Shown here piece after piece: positions 8,081 through 14,417 of a stretch of 14,532 bases of DNA. This stretch comes from Planctomycetota bacterium (GTDB taxonomy: Bacteria > Planctomycetota > UBA8742 > JACQVU01): the NCBI GenBank assembly GCA_016209585.1, contig JACQVU010000224.1, positions 1 through 14,532 on the forward strand, read 5' to 3'. The notes under the pieces are model-generated. The model was not told where the DNA came from, did no database searches, and was given only the letters and a program-made list of their open reading frames with translations. The first letter of the stretch is position 1, and every line of letters starts with the position of its first letter. The position numbers were made by a program, and so were the translations under genes.

Positions 8081-8722
8081 ATGCCCGCATGGCGCTCTCT
8101 TTTCGCCGTCGGCCTCGCCGCGGCGATCGCCGCTCCCCTCTTGTCCGGGTGCGCGGCTGAAGAGTCCGGCGACTCCCCCGCCACCGCCGCCGCCGACCAG
8201 GCCGCGAGCGCGCCAACGTCGCCGCCCACGGCCGATCCCTCGCCGCCGACCCCGGTGGGGCAGGCCCCCGTGCCTGCCTCCGCGCCATCGCCGGCGGAGG
8301 CGCCCGCGCCACCGGCGCCGCCACCCGCCGCCACCCTTTCGCGCGACCCCGCCATGGACTTCGACCGCCTCGCCGTGCTGGTCGAGGAGGAAATCCGCCG
8401 CGGACGCGAGTACTACCAGGTGCAACACTACGCCCCCGCGCTCCACCACTGGCAGCGCGTGGCGGCGCTGCTCGACCTCTACGCCGACCTGCCCCCCGCC
8501 ACCATCGGCGACGCCGCCGGGCGGCAATGGATCGCCTCCCGCCGCGCGGCCCTCGAGCCGCTCATGGCCGTCTCCCGAACACGCCTCGCGGATCGCGAGG
8601 GCGGCGTTCCGCGTCAGCTCGACGCCGGCCAGCCGCCGTCACCGCCGCCCGATAAAACCCAGCCGTCGCCGGCCGGGGCCGGCGCGGCGCCGACGACGGG
8701 CGCGCTCCCCGGTGGCGGCTGA
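8081..8722 (+). CDS. Hypothetical Pro-rich lipoprotein
   Basis: The protein has 213 residues. A signal peptide (1-23) ends in the lipobox L21-S22-G23-C24, so it should be lipidated on Cys24 and held at a membrane surface. Residues 30-87 are a Pro/Ala/Ser-rich linker. Residues 92-165 form the only folded-looking part, with helices including a stretch resembling a single TPR-like hairpin (REYYQVQHYAPALHHWQRV, 109-127). The tail (about 175-213) is again Pro/Gly-rich. The ATG is supported by GGAGA eight bases upstream. I recognise no family. It ends 23 bp before the DUF2723-like gene, so the two are probably co-transcribed. The surrounding frames also contain long open stretches because of high GC, but only this frame gives a signal peptide and lipobox. 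Confidence 0.78.
   Translation: MPAWRSLFAVGLAAAIAAPLLSGCAAEESGDSPATAAADQAASAPTSPPTADPSPPTPVGQAPVPASAPSPAEAPAPPAPPPAATLSRDPAMDFDRLAVLVEEEIRRGREYYQVQHYAPALHHWQRVAALLDLYADLPPATIGDAAGRQWIASRRAALEPLMAVSRTRLADREGGVPRQLDAGQPPSPPPDKTQPSPAGAGAAPTTGALPGGG
8584..8600. repeat. Perfect inverted repeat CCTCGCG-GAT-CGCGAGG inside the lipoprotein gene
   Basis: Seven-base arms (8584-8590 and 8594-8600) flank a 3-base centre. Partial pairing continues outward: GAAC at 8578-8581 can pair with GTTC further right, with bulges. The following 18 bases (8593-8610) match 8043-8060 at 14 of 18 positions. This looks like a REP-type or dispersed intergenic palindrome that has become part of the coding sequence for the non-conserved C-terminal tail, around residues 168-174. 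Confidence 0.45.
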
Positions 8723-8745
8723 TCGCCACGGCACGGCGCGGCGCG

Positions 8746-10353
8746 ATGCAGCCCGGCGCACGATCCCTTATCCCGGCGGAAGCCAGCCCGCGCGCGGCGC
8801 CGGGTTTCGCCCCCGGCGCTCGGCGCGCCGCGCCATTCCTGACGCTCTTCCTGGCCGCGCTTGGCCTCTACGCCTTCACGCTGGCCCCGGGCATCCAGTG
8901 GGGAGACTCGGCGCGGCAGGTGCTCCTGGCGGTCGACGGAGCGCGCACCGGCGGCTTTCACACCGCGGCCGGCCACCATCTGCCGCTCAATCTCCTGGGC
9001 GCGGCCGCGATGCGCCTCTTCCCGGAAAAGGAGCCGGCGCTGATCCACGCCCTGCTGGTGGCCCTGCTGGGCGCGGGCGCCGTGGCGTTCTCGGCCGCCG
9101 CCGCCGCGCGCGCCACGCACAGCACGGCTGCGGGCGTCGCGGCCGGTGTCACACTCGGCGCGGCCCACGTCTGGTGGCACCAGGCCGTGGTGTCGGAACA
9201 CTACCCGCTCTTCAACTTCCTGTTCGCTATTCTGCTCCATCGCCTGTTCACCTGGCGCGAGACCCGTTCCCCCGCCGCCGCCGCCCAAGCCGCCGCCGTG
9301 GCCGGGTTGATGCTCGCCACCAACCTGCTGATCGTCTTTTTCGCCCCCGGCATCGCGTGGTTCCTCCGGCGCGAACGCGCCGCCGTGACGCCGCGAACCG
9401 TCGCCCGCGCGGGCCTCTGTTTCCTGCTCGGATGGTCGCCGACGCTGATCGTCTTCGCGCTTGAACTGCGCCACGCGCCCGCCGCCGCCCTCCTCACGGA
9501 AAGGGCTGAGGCTCGCTTTCACCACTATCTCTTCTTCCTCGCGCCGGCGGCGGGCGTGGCGCGCGGCCTGGGCGTGGCCGCCGGCTATCTCTGTTACCAG
9601 TTGCCCCTGGCGGCGGTGGTGATGGTGGTGGTGGGCGTCCGCTGGTGGGGGGCGCGCGCGACCAATGGTCGCGGCCTCCTGTTCTGGTGCGCCGGGATCG
9701 TCTGCCTCCTGGCCTCCACCTACATGCCCCAGCGGGCGGCCCAGATGCTCTCCGCCGCGCTCCTGCCGCTCGGCCTGCTGGCGGCGGGGGGCTACGCCGC
9801 GCTGGCCGGGTTCGCCGCGCGGGAGATCGGCGCGCGCACGCGCCCTCGCCCCCGCCGCCTCGCCGGGAGCATCGTGGTGCTGCTGGCGCTGGTGAGCGGC
9901 TCGCTGGGCGCGGGCATGTATCACTTCGCCCCGGCCGTGGCCGGATGGGCGAACGCGACCATTTCGGAAGGCCCGATCCCTCACCGGCGCGACCTGGCCT
10001 ACTTCCTGGAGCCTTCCAAACGGGGCATGGATGGCGCCAGCCGCTTCGCGCGGGAGGGCTTGGCCCTGGCCGCGCCCGATGGGGTGGTGCTGGCGGATTT
10101 CACGGTCATGCAGCCCGTCTTGTACCACCGCGACGTGCTGGGCGACGGCGCGGGCGTGTTGCTGGAGGCGGTGGAGGCGGTCGAGTATCAGCGCGACCCG
10201 GTCGGTTTCGTCCGCGCCCGTCTGGCGGCTGGCCGGCGCGTCTTCCTGGCCCGGCGCCACGACATCTACCGGCGGTCGGTGTTGGAGGCGACGCTTGAAG
10301 TCACGCCCGCCGGCCCGTGGTGGCAAGTCGCCGAGCGGCCGGCGTTGCGGTGA
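8746..10353 (+). CDS. Multi-pass membrane protein, divergent DUF2723 / GT-C-type glycosyltransferase-like
   Basis: The protein has 535 residues and about ten membrane helices. After the first helix (31-48) comes LAPGIQWGDSARQVLLA (46-62), matching the LxPxxxWGDSxE loop of DUF2723 proteins, where the acidic residue after the first helix is the presumed catalytic or metal-binding position of GT-C enzymes. The usual HPPGYPLY segment is replaced by TAAGHHLPLNLLG (73-85). Next come a Leu/Ala-rich helix pair and HQAVVSEHYPLFNFLFA (145-161), matching the conserved SExYxLF region. A soluble C-terminal part (about 400-535) includes GVVLADFTVMQPVLYHR (446-462), which resembles the periplasmic tail of such proteins. 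By analogy it may transfer a sugar from a lipid carrier outside the cytoplasmic membrane, but the acceptor and donor are unknown. It lies 23 bp after the lipoprotein gene. No clear ribosome binding site precedes the ATG, so the exact start is uncertain. Confidence 0.8.
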   Translation: MQPGARSLIPAEASPRAAPGFAPGARRAAPFLTLFLAALGLYAFTLAPGIQWGDSARQVLLAVDGARTGGFHTAAGHHLPLNLLGAAAMRLFPEKEPALIHALLVALLGAGAVAFSAAAAARATHSTAAGVAAGVTLGAAHVWWHQAVVSEHYPLFNFLFAILLHRLFTWRETRSPAAAAQAAAVAGLMLATNLLIVFFAPGIAWFLRRERAAVTPRTVARAGLCFLLGWSPTLIVFALELRHAPAAALLTERAEARFHHYLFFLAPAAGVARGLGVAAGYLCYQLPLAAVVMVVVGVRWWGARATNGRGLLFWCAGIVCLLASTYMPQRAAQMLSAALLPLGLLAAGGYAALAGFAAREIGARTRPRPRRLAGSIVVLLALVSGSLGAGMYHFAPAVAGWANATISEGPIPHRRDLAYFLEPSKRGMDGASRFAREGLALAAPDGVVLADFTVMQPVLYHRDVLGDGAGVLLEAVEAVEYQRDPVGFVRARLAAGRRVFLARRHDIYRRSVLEATLEVTPAGPWWQVAERPALR

Positions 10354-10394
10354 CGGAGAACAGACTCGAACGCCAGTGTTGCGTCACGCGAGGA

Positions 10395-10610
10395 TCACGC
10401 TTGTTCATAGATCGTGACCGCGTCCCGCAGAACCTGCTCGCGGAAGTGGTGGCTGATGAAACCGGGAGTGTGCAGATCGACCCGGCGGCCGAGAAGTTTC
10501 ACCAGTTCGTCCGAGTGCCCGAAGAACTTCAGGCCGGGGTGCGCGTCCGGGAGAAACTCGACCAGAACGTCCACGTCGCTTCGGGACGGGGCGAAATCGT
10601 CGCGAATCAC
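10395..10610 (-). pseudogene. MNT-type nucleotidyltransferase, 5'-truncated remnant
   Basis: The readable part encodes RSDVDVLVEFLPDAHPGLKF and the following GRRVDLHTPGFIS block, ending IYEQA. This is the typical C-terminal two thirds of the small (about 100 residues) minimal nucleotidyltransferases that pair with HEPN proteins. The two catalytic aspartates of DVD are present. The G-S motif that must precede them is encoded just upstream in frame (GS at 10611-10616), but an in-frame TGA at 10635-10637 blocks any normal start. The only start candidate, GTG at 10608-10610, would leave out the GS motif. No N-terminal helix is recognisable in the other frames upstream, and no HEPN gene follows, since the next DNA is the 3' end of the DUF2723-like gene. 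A remnant is therefore the best reading. A frameshift-type sequencing error is the alternative. Confidence 0.65.
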
Positions 10611-10751
10611 CGATCCGATTCCCCTCCCTCGCGGTCAACTGACGCTCCGACCCGCCGCTTCGCCCCTGCCAGCCACGCATCAGCATCCCGCTTCGGTGGC
10701 CCCGGCGTCAAGATCGTGCACGATCTGATCGACTGCGGCGTTCCGAGTCGG
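10611..10751. other. Non-coding gap between the nucleotidyltransferase remnant and kynA
   Basis: The whole stretch between the coding ends at 10353 and 10752 is 398 bases. Apart from the nucleotidyltransferase remnant I see no gene, no terminator with a T-run and no strong repeat. The codons for the missing GS motif of the remnant lie at its left end. The rest may be decayed coding sequence. Confidence 0.5.
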
Positions 10752-11528
10752 TCAGAGCATCGCCCGCACCGCCCAGAGGTCGGGGAAGAGGGGGCGAAAA
10801 AGCGTGCCGCGCAGGTACTCCACGCCGCTGCTTCCGCCGGTGCCGGGCTTCTCGCCGATGGTGCGCTCCACCATTTTCACGTGCCGGTAGCGCCACTCCT
10901 GAAGCCCTTCGTCGAAGTCCACCAGCCGCTCGCAGAGCGCGGCGAGCAGCGGGTCTTCCCGGTAGACGCGCACCAGCACGGGCCGGAGGGCGGGGCATGG
11001 CTCGATGGAGCGCGTCACGTCGCGCCCGGCGATCTCCGCCGGCGTCGGGAAACCCCGCGGCGGCAACATGGTGAGGAAGGCGTCGAAGACGGTCGGCTCG
11101 CGAAAGGCGCGCTGCAGGCGGGCGTGGTCGGGGGTTCCGAGCGGGAAGCGTTGGAGGGCCGATTCCTGCTTGTGGCCGCAGAGGAACTCGAACTCCCGGA
11201 ACTGCGCCGACTGGAAGCCGCTGGCGGTTTCCAGGCGGTCGCGGAACGAGAGGAAGGAGAGCGGGGTCATGGTCTCCAGGATGTCCAACTGGGCGACCAT
11301 GGTTTTCAGGATGGTGAGCACCCGCTTGAGGGTGTGCAGCGCGCGGGGCAAGTCGCCGGCCGTCATCTGCGCGGCGAGGAAGCGCAGTTCGTGGACGCAC
11401 TGCTTGAACCAGAGTTCGTAGACCTGGTGGATGACGATGAAGAGCATCTCGTCATGGTCGTTCGACTTGGGCTGCTGCTGGGCCAGCAGCCCGTCGAGGC
11501 GGAGGTACTCGCGATAGGTGAGCGTCAC
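10752..11528 (-). CDS. kynA: Tryptophan 2,3-dioxygenase
   Basis: This 258-residue heme enzyme opens the indole ring of L-tryptophan with O2 to give N-formylkynurenine, the first step of the kynurenine pathway in the cytoplasm. Family landmarks are LTYREYLRLDGLL (3-15), SNDHDEMLFIVIHQVYELW (22-40) with F30 and H34 at the substrate-pocket positions, FQSAQFREFEFL (105-116) with R111 as the substrate carboxylate-binding arginine, and DEGLQEWRYRHVKMVER (206-222), in which H216 is the expected proximal heme ligand. GTGGSSGVEYLR (229-240) follows. The open frame runs upstream to 11642, but the GTG at 11526-11528 is chosen because a GGAGG lies 5 bases before it and the protein then begins as its homologues do. 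No other kynurenine pathway gene (formamidase, kynureninase) is in the window. It is transcribed divergently from the WecA-like gene. Confidence 0.95.
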   Translation of the reverse strand: MTLTYREYLRLDGLLAQQQPKSNDHDEMLFIVIHQVYELWFKQCVHELRFLAAQMTAGDLPRALHTLKRVLTILKTMVAQLDILETMTPLSFLSFRDRLETASGFQSAQFREFEFLCGHKQESALQRFPLGTPDHARLQRAFREPTVFDAFLTMLPPRGFPTPAEIAGRDVTRSIEPCPALRPVLVRVYREDPLLAALCERLVDFDEGLQEWRYRHVKMVERTIGEKPGTGGSSGVEYLRGTLFRPLFPDLWAVRAML

Positions 11529-11533
11529 GGCGG

Positions 11534-11538
11534 CCTCC
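11534..11538 (-). promoter_or_regulatory. Ribosome binding site of kynA
   Basis: The minus strand reads GGAGG, then 5 bases (CCGCC), then GTG. This decides the GTG start at 11528 over the upstream ATG at 11642. Confidence 0.75.
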
Positions 11539-11615
11539 GGGCGAACATGCAAGGCGATACCACGCGATGCGCGGGGACGGAACAAGGCGGCGCCTTCTCG
11601 CGCCACGCGCGGCGC

Positions 11616-11643
11616 TTGATCGTGGACGGCAATGATATACACT
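11616..11643 (+). promoter_or_regulatory. Possible sigma70-type promoter for the WecA-like gene
   Basis: TTGATC (11616-11621) and TACACT (11638-11643) are spaced by 16 bases, each matching four of six consensus positions. They lie in the only AT-richer patch (AATGATATACAC) of the 174-base divergent region between kynA and the WecA-like gene. The leader to the ATG would be about 50 bases. No strong ribosome binding site precedes that ATG. Confidence 0.3.
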
Positions 11644-11702
11644 GGGTTGTCTCATGCCAATCGCGCCCGTCGGGGCTGGGCGCGTCACAAGGCGCGCCGG
11701 CG

Positions 11703-12989
11703 ATGTTCGTCGATAAGCCGCAGTACAACTACTTTCTGGCGTTCCTGTTGGCCTTCGTGGCGGCCGACGTGGTGGTGAACGTGCTCATCCGCGCCGCCGC
11801 GCGGTTGGGGGCGGTGGACCTGCCGCGGGGCTACAAGAGCCACACGCGGGCCGTGCCCTTCCTGGGCGGGGTGGGGATTTTCGCGTCGACGGCGTTCACG
11901 CTGTTCGTCGCCTGGGGGTCGTACAAGGGGTGGCATTTCTCCTGGCTCGACGCCGTCCGCATGCCGGAGGACGTCGAGGGGCGGCGCTTCTTCGGCGTGG
12001 TGGCCGGCGCCTTCCTGGTGCTGCTCGTGGGCCTGGTGGATGACTACAAACCGATTAACGCGGCCGTCAAACTCACCATTCTGTTCGTGGCCACGCTGGT
12101 GCTCTCGGAGACGGGGGTCATGGTCAGCGTCTTCGGCGAGTGGCGCGCCCTGAACCTGGTCTGCACCCTCTTCTGGATCTCCGGCGTGGTCAGCGCCCTC
12201 AACAGTTACGACAACACCGACGGCGGATCGGGCGGCACGGCCTTCATCACCTGTGTCTTCACATTCCTCATCGCGTGGTCCAACACCTCGGAACGTTCCC
12301 AGTGGTGGCTGGCGCATCTCGCCATCATCCTGGCCGGGGCGGCGCTGGGCTTCCTGCGCCACAACTTCCACCCGGCGAAGGTTTTTCTGGGCGACAACGG
12401 GAGTTTCTCGCTGGGTTTCTTCCTCGGCGCCATGACCATTTTCGGGGGGTGGTCGCGGCTGCCCGAGCGGGCTGCGGTCATTCCCTTCCTGCTGGTGGGC
12501 ATGCCCATTTTCGACATCATCCTGGCCACCGTGCTGCGCTACAAGAACCGCGTGGTCAAATCGTTCTATGACGCCATCGTCTACTGCGGCCGCGACCACG
12601 TCGCCCACCGCCTCATGGCCCTGGGCCTGTCCAAGGTGCGCGCCGTGCTCGTGATGTACGCCCTGCAAGCCTGCCTCTGCGCCACCGCGCTGCTCCTCAA
12701 CCGGTTCGAAAGCGCCATCACCGACCTCGCCTTCTGGTCCGTGATCGCCAGCGTCCTGGCCTTGCTCTTCCTCTTCGGCGCCGTGCTCGACCGCGCCCCG
12801 GTCTACCCGCCCGCCGCCCCGGTCGCCGTCCCGGGGGCGTCGCCCGCGCCGGTCACCGCGCGGCTCCGGCCTCAACAGAACCCGTTCGTGGCCGAAGCCG
12901 CGGCCGCGACGATCGACCCCGGCGCGGGCGACGGTAACGGTAACGGCGCCGGCAACGGCAACGGCCGCGCCGTCGGCGAGCGGGCGTGA
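11703..12989 (+). CDS. WecA/MraY-family polyprenyl-phosphate N-acetylhexosamine-1-phosphate transferase
   Basis: This 428-residue membrane enzyme has about ten helices up to residue 363. It should transfer a sugar-1-phosphate from a UDP-sugar to undecaprenyl phosphate at the cytoplasmic face, starting a surface polysaccharide, teichoic-acid-like or peptidoglycan-type lipid intermediate. Motifs in order are KSHTRAVPFLGGVGIF (45-60), GLVDDYK (110-116, the Mg-binding DD pair), NSYDNTDGGSGG (167-178), in the place of the usual NxxNxxDGxxGL, KVFLGDNGSFSLGFFLG (226-242) and GRDHVAHRLMALGLS (296-310), the WecA-type histidine motif. The WecA/TagO group fits better than MraY. The tail (364-428) is a Pro/Ala-rich then Gly/Asn-rich extension with no homology that I recognise. 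A long open frame upstream of 11703 overlaps kynA antisense and is not part of the gene, and MFVDKPQYNYFLAF is a sensible membrane N-terminus. Confidence 0.9.
   Translation: MFVDKPQYNYFLAFLLAFVAADVVVNVLIRAAARLGAVDLPRGYKSHTRAVPFLGGVGIFASTAFTLFVAWGSYKGWHFSWLDAVRMPEDVEGRRFFGVVAGAFLVLLVGLVDDYKPINAAVKLTILFVATLVLSETGVMVSVFGEWRALNLVCTLFWISGVVSALNSYDNTDGGSGGTAFITCVFTFLIAWSNTSERSQWWLAHLAIILAGAALGFLRHNFHPAKVFLGDNGSFSLGFFLGAMTIFGGWSRLPERAAVIPFLLVGMPIFDIILATVLRYKNRVVKSFYDAIVYCGRDHVAHRLMALGLSKVRAVLVMYALQACLCATALLLNRFESAITDLAFWSVIASVLALLFLFGAVLDRAPVYPPAAPVAVPGASPAPVTARLRPQQNPFVAEAAAATIDPGAGDGNGNGAGNGNGRAVGERA
12933..12962 (+). repeat. Hexanucleotide repeat GGYAAC/GGCGCC encoding the Gly-Asn tail of the WecA-like protein
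   Basis: Five in-frame hexamers are seen: GGTAAC twice, GGCGCC once, GGCAAC twice. They encode GNGNGAGNGN (about residues 411-420). The unit length keeps the frame under slippage, so the tail may vary in length between strains. Confidence 0.75.
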
Positions 12990-13012
12990 GGCCGTGGCCA
13001 CCGGTATCGGCG

Positions 13013-13026
13013 TCATCCGCGGATGA
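13013..13026. repeat. 14-bp perfect palindrome TCATCCGCGGATGA
   Basis: It lies in the 60-base gap between the WecA-like gene and the zinc-ribbon gene, ending 8 bases before the Shine-Dalgarno sequence. It could be a regulator half-site pair, or form a small RNA hairpin near the ribosome binding site. Chance occurrence is also possible. Confidence 0.5.
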
Positions 13027-13034
13027 GTCTCCAG

Positions 13035-13043
13035 AGGAGGTGA
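13035..13043 (+). promoter_or_regulatory. Perfect Shine-Dalgarno sequence AGGAGGTGA of the zinc-ribbon gene
   Basis: All nine bases are complementary to the 3' end of 16S rRNA (anti-SD UCACCUCCU). The last three bases form an in-frame TGA, so translation of the downstream frame must begin after 13043. The first well-spaced codon in that frame is ACG at 13050-13052. Confidence 0.8.
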
Positions 13044-13049
13044 ACGGTT

Positions 13050-14186
13050 ACGGCCACCGAACCTTCTTCTCCCACGCTCGCGCCGGAGCCGGCCGAGACG
13101 AAGCGCGTGCGGCAGTTCCCGTGCCGGGGGTGTGGCGCGTCGCTGGAGTTCTCGCCCGAGGCGCGGTCGGTCGCCTGCCCCTACTGCGGCCATGCGGAGG
13201 AGATCCCCGACACCCCGGAGAAGATCAAGGAGCACCGCTTCTCCCCCACCCTCGCGAAAAAGAAGGCCGCGCGGGGCTATGGAGAGAAGAAACGCTCCGT
13301 CCTCTGCCCGCGGTGCGCGGCGCGCACCGTGGTGGACCAGGAGGTCACCGCCACGCGCTGCGCCTTCTGCGGCTCGCCGGTGGCCATCGACGACGCCCTC
13401 GATCCCTCGCTGGAAGAGGTCATCGCCCCGGAAGCCGTTCTCCCCTTCCAGATCGAGCGCCGGCAGGCTGAGGATCTCTTTCGCCACTGGGTGAAGCGGC
13501 TCTGGTTCGCGCCCACGGCGCTGACCGGCGCGGCGGCGCTGGAGAAGATCGCCGGCCTCTACCGCCCCTACTGGACCTACGACGCCCACACCGCCAACGC
13601 CTACGAGGGCGAGCGCGGCGACGCCTACTACGTCACGCAGACCTACACCGTGATGGTGAACAAAACGCTACAGACCCGCACCCGCCAGGTGCGGCACGTC
13701 CGGTGGTCGTGGGTGACGGGAACCTTCAACCGCTTCTTCGACGACCTGCTGATCGACGCCGGGCGCGGCCTGTCGTTCGAGCCGACCTACGACCTGGCCG
13801 CCTTGCGGGCGTTCGACCCCCGCTACCTCTCGGGCTTCGAGGCCGAACGCTACTCGCTTTCGCTCGACGACGGCTGGGCGCGCGCCCGCGGCCTCATTGA
13901 CGCGGCGCTCGCGGCTGACGCCCGCCGGCGCGTGGGCGGCGATGAGCAGCGCAACGTGAGCCTCCACACCGCCTACACCGCCGTCTCCTACAAGCACGTC
14001 CTGCTGCCGGTCTGGGTCGCCACCTACCTCTTTGGGGGCAAGGTCTACCGGTTCCACGTCAACGGCCAATCCGGCGAGGTTCGGGGCGAGCGCCCCTGGT
14101 CGCCGTGGAAGATCGCCGCCCTGGTGCTCGCGCTGCTGGCGCTCGCCGCGATCATCGCGGTGGCGATCGCCGTGGCGGCGCGGTGA
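13050..14186 (+). CDS. Double zinc-ribbon membrane protein (YdjG-like; often mislabelled PriA/replication-like)
   Basis: With the ACG start the protein has 378 residues and begins MATEPSSPTLAPEPAETKR. Two Cys4 zinc ribbons follow: C25-x2-C28 with C43-x2-C46, and C86-x2-C89 with C104-x2-C107. A domain of about 230 residues includes VLPFQIERRQAEDLF (130-144), the conserved LYRPYWTYDAHT (170-181) and an FFDDLLI segment (229-235). The protein ends with one membrane helix (354-376). This plan matches B. subtilis YdjG-type proteins, which sit at the membrane with PspA- and SPFH-like partners and are often mislabelled as primosomal or replication proteins. No such partner is in the window. The only standard start in frame is GTG at 13107, 66 bases from the Shine-Dalgarno sequence, giving 359 residues. 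The ACG at 13050 lies 9 bases after AGGAGG and continues with GCC ACC GAA, a very ordinary gene beginning. An ATG-to-ACG change or sequence error is possible. Confidence 0.82.
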   Translation, partial: TATEPSSPTLAPEPAETKRVRQFPCRGCGASLEFSPEARSVACPYCGHAEEIPDTPEKIKEHRFSPTLAKKKAARGYGEKKRSVLCPRCAARTVVDQEVTATRCAFCGSPVAIDDALDPSLEEVIAPEAVLPFQIERRQAEDLFRHWVKRLWFAPTALTGAAALEKIAGLYRPYWTYDAHTANAYEGERGDAYYVTQTYTVMVNKTLQTRTRQVRHVRWSWVTGTFNRFFDDLLIDAGRGLSFEPTYDLAALRAFDPRYLSGFEAERYSLSLDDGWARARGLIDAALAADARRRVGGDEQRNVSLHTAYTAVSYKHVLLPVWVATYLFGGKVYRFHVNGQSGEVRGERPWSPWKIAALVLALLALAAIIAVAIAVAAR

Positions 14187-14210
14187 GGCGACCGTTCCCC
14201 CACCGTCTTC

Positions 14211-14250
14211 CCGGGATTCCGCGACTTGGGGGAAAAATCCCGGATTTTTT
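14211..14250 (+). terminator. Rho-independent terminator after the zinc-ribbon gene
   Basis: The stem is CCGGGATT (14211-14218) with AATCCCGG (14236-14243). The 17-base loop can add a few inner CC/GG pairs. A T-run (ATTTTTT, 14244-14250) follows at once. The stem starts 25 bases after the stop codon at 14184-14186. Confidence 0.65.
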
Positions 14251-14298
14251 ATCTCCTTGCAGCGCCCGGAGTTGCGGGTGTGTTCGCCGCGAAACGGA

Positions 14299-14319
14299 CG
14301 CAAAAATGTGTCTTTTGCG
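14299..14319. repeat. Small hairpin CGCAAAA-7 nt-TTTTGCG
   Basis: Perfect 7-base arms (14299-14305 and 14313-14319) enclose the loop ATGTGTC. It has no T-run outside the stem, so it is not a classic terminator. It could be an operator or a structured RNA element for a gene beyond the window. Confidence 0.5.
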
Positions 14320-14417
14320 CGCATGGGTGAGGGCCTCAGCATCGGCGGCGCGGTGAAACGGCGCCAACGGCAAGGGCACGGGCAACTTCACGCCCGATCC
14401 TCATCCGCCGCTGGAAT

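Noticed and set aside
7930..8355. 142-codon upstream extension of the ABC ATPase
   Set aside because: It is a non-conserved, Gly/Ala-rich reading across the divergent intergenic region and antisense to the lipoprotein gene. The normal ATPase start is at 7929.
7917..9464. Plus-strand open frame of 515 codons across the lipoprotein and DUF2723-like genes
   Set aside because: It is extremely Arg/Pro-rich, as expected of an out-of-frame reading of GC-rich genes. The lipobox and the membrane protein motifs lie in the other frames.
8614..10326. Minus-strand open frame of 570 codons
   Set aside because: It is antisense to the DUF2723-like gene, Gly/Arg/His-rich with no domain, so it is a shadow.
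10350..10387. GTGACG/CGTCAC pair between the convergent DUF2723-like gene and the remnant, considered as a terminator
   Set aside because: The stem is 6 bp with a 26-base loop and no T-run, so chance is more likely.
10317..11702. Upstream 462-codon extension of the WecA-like open frame
   Set aside because: It is antisense to kynA and the nucleotidyltransferase remnant, soluble and low-complexity in character. The true membrane N-terminus begins at 11703.
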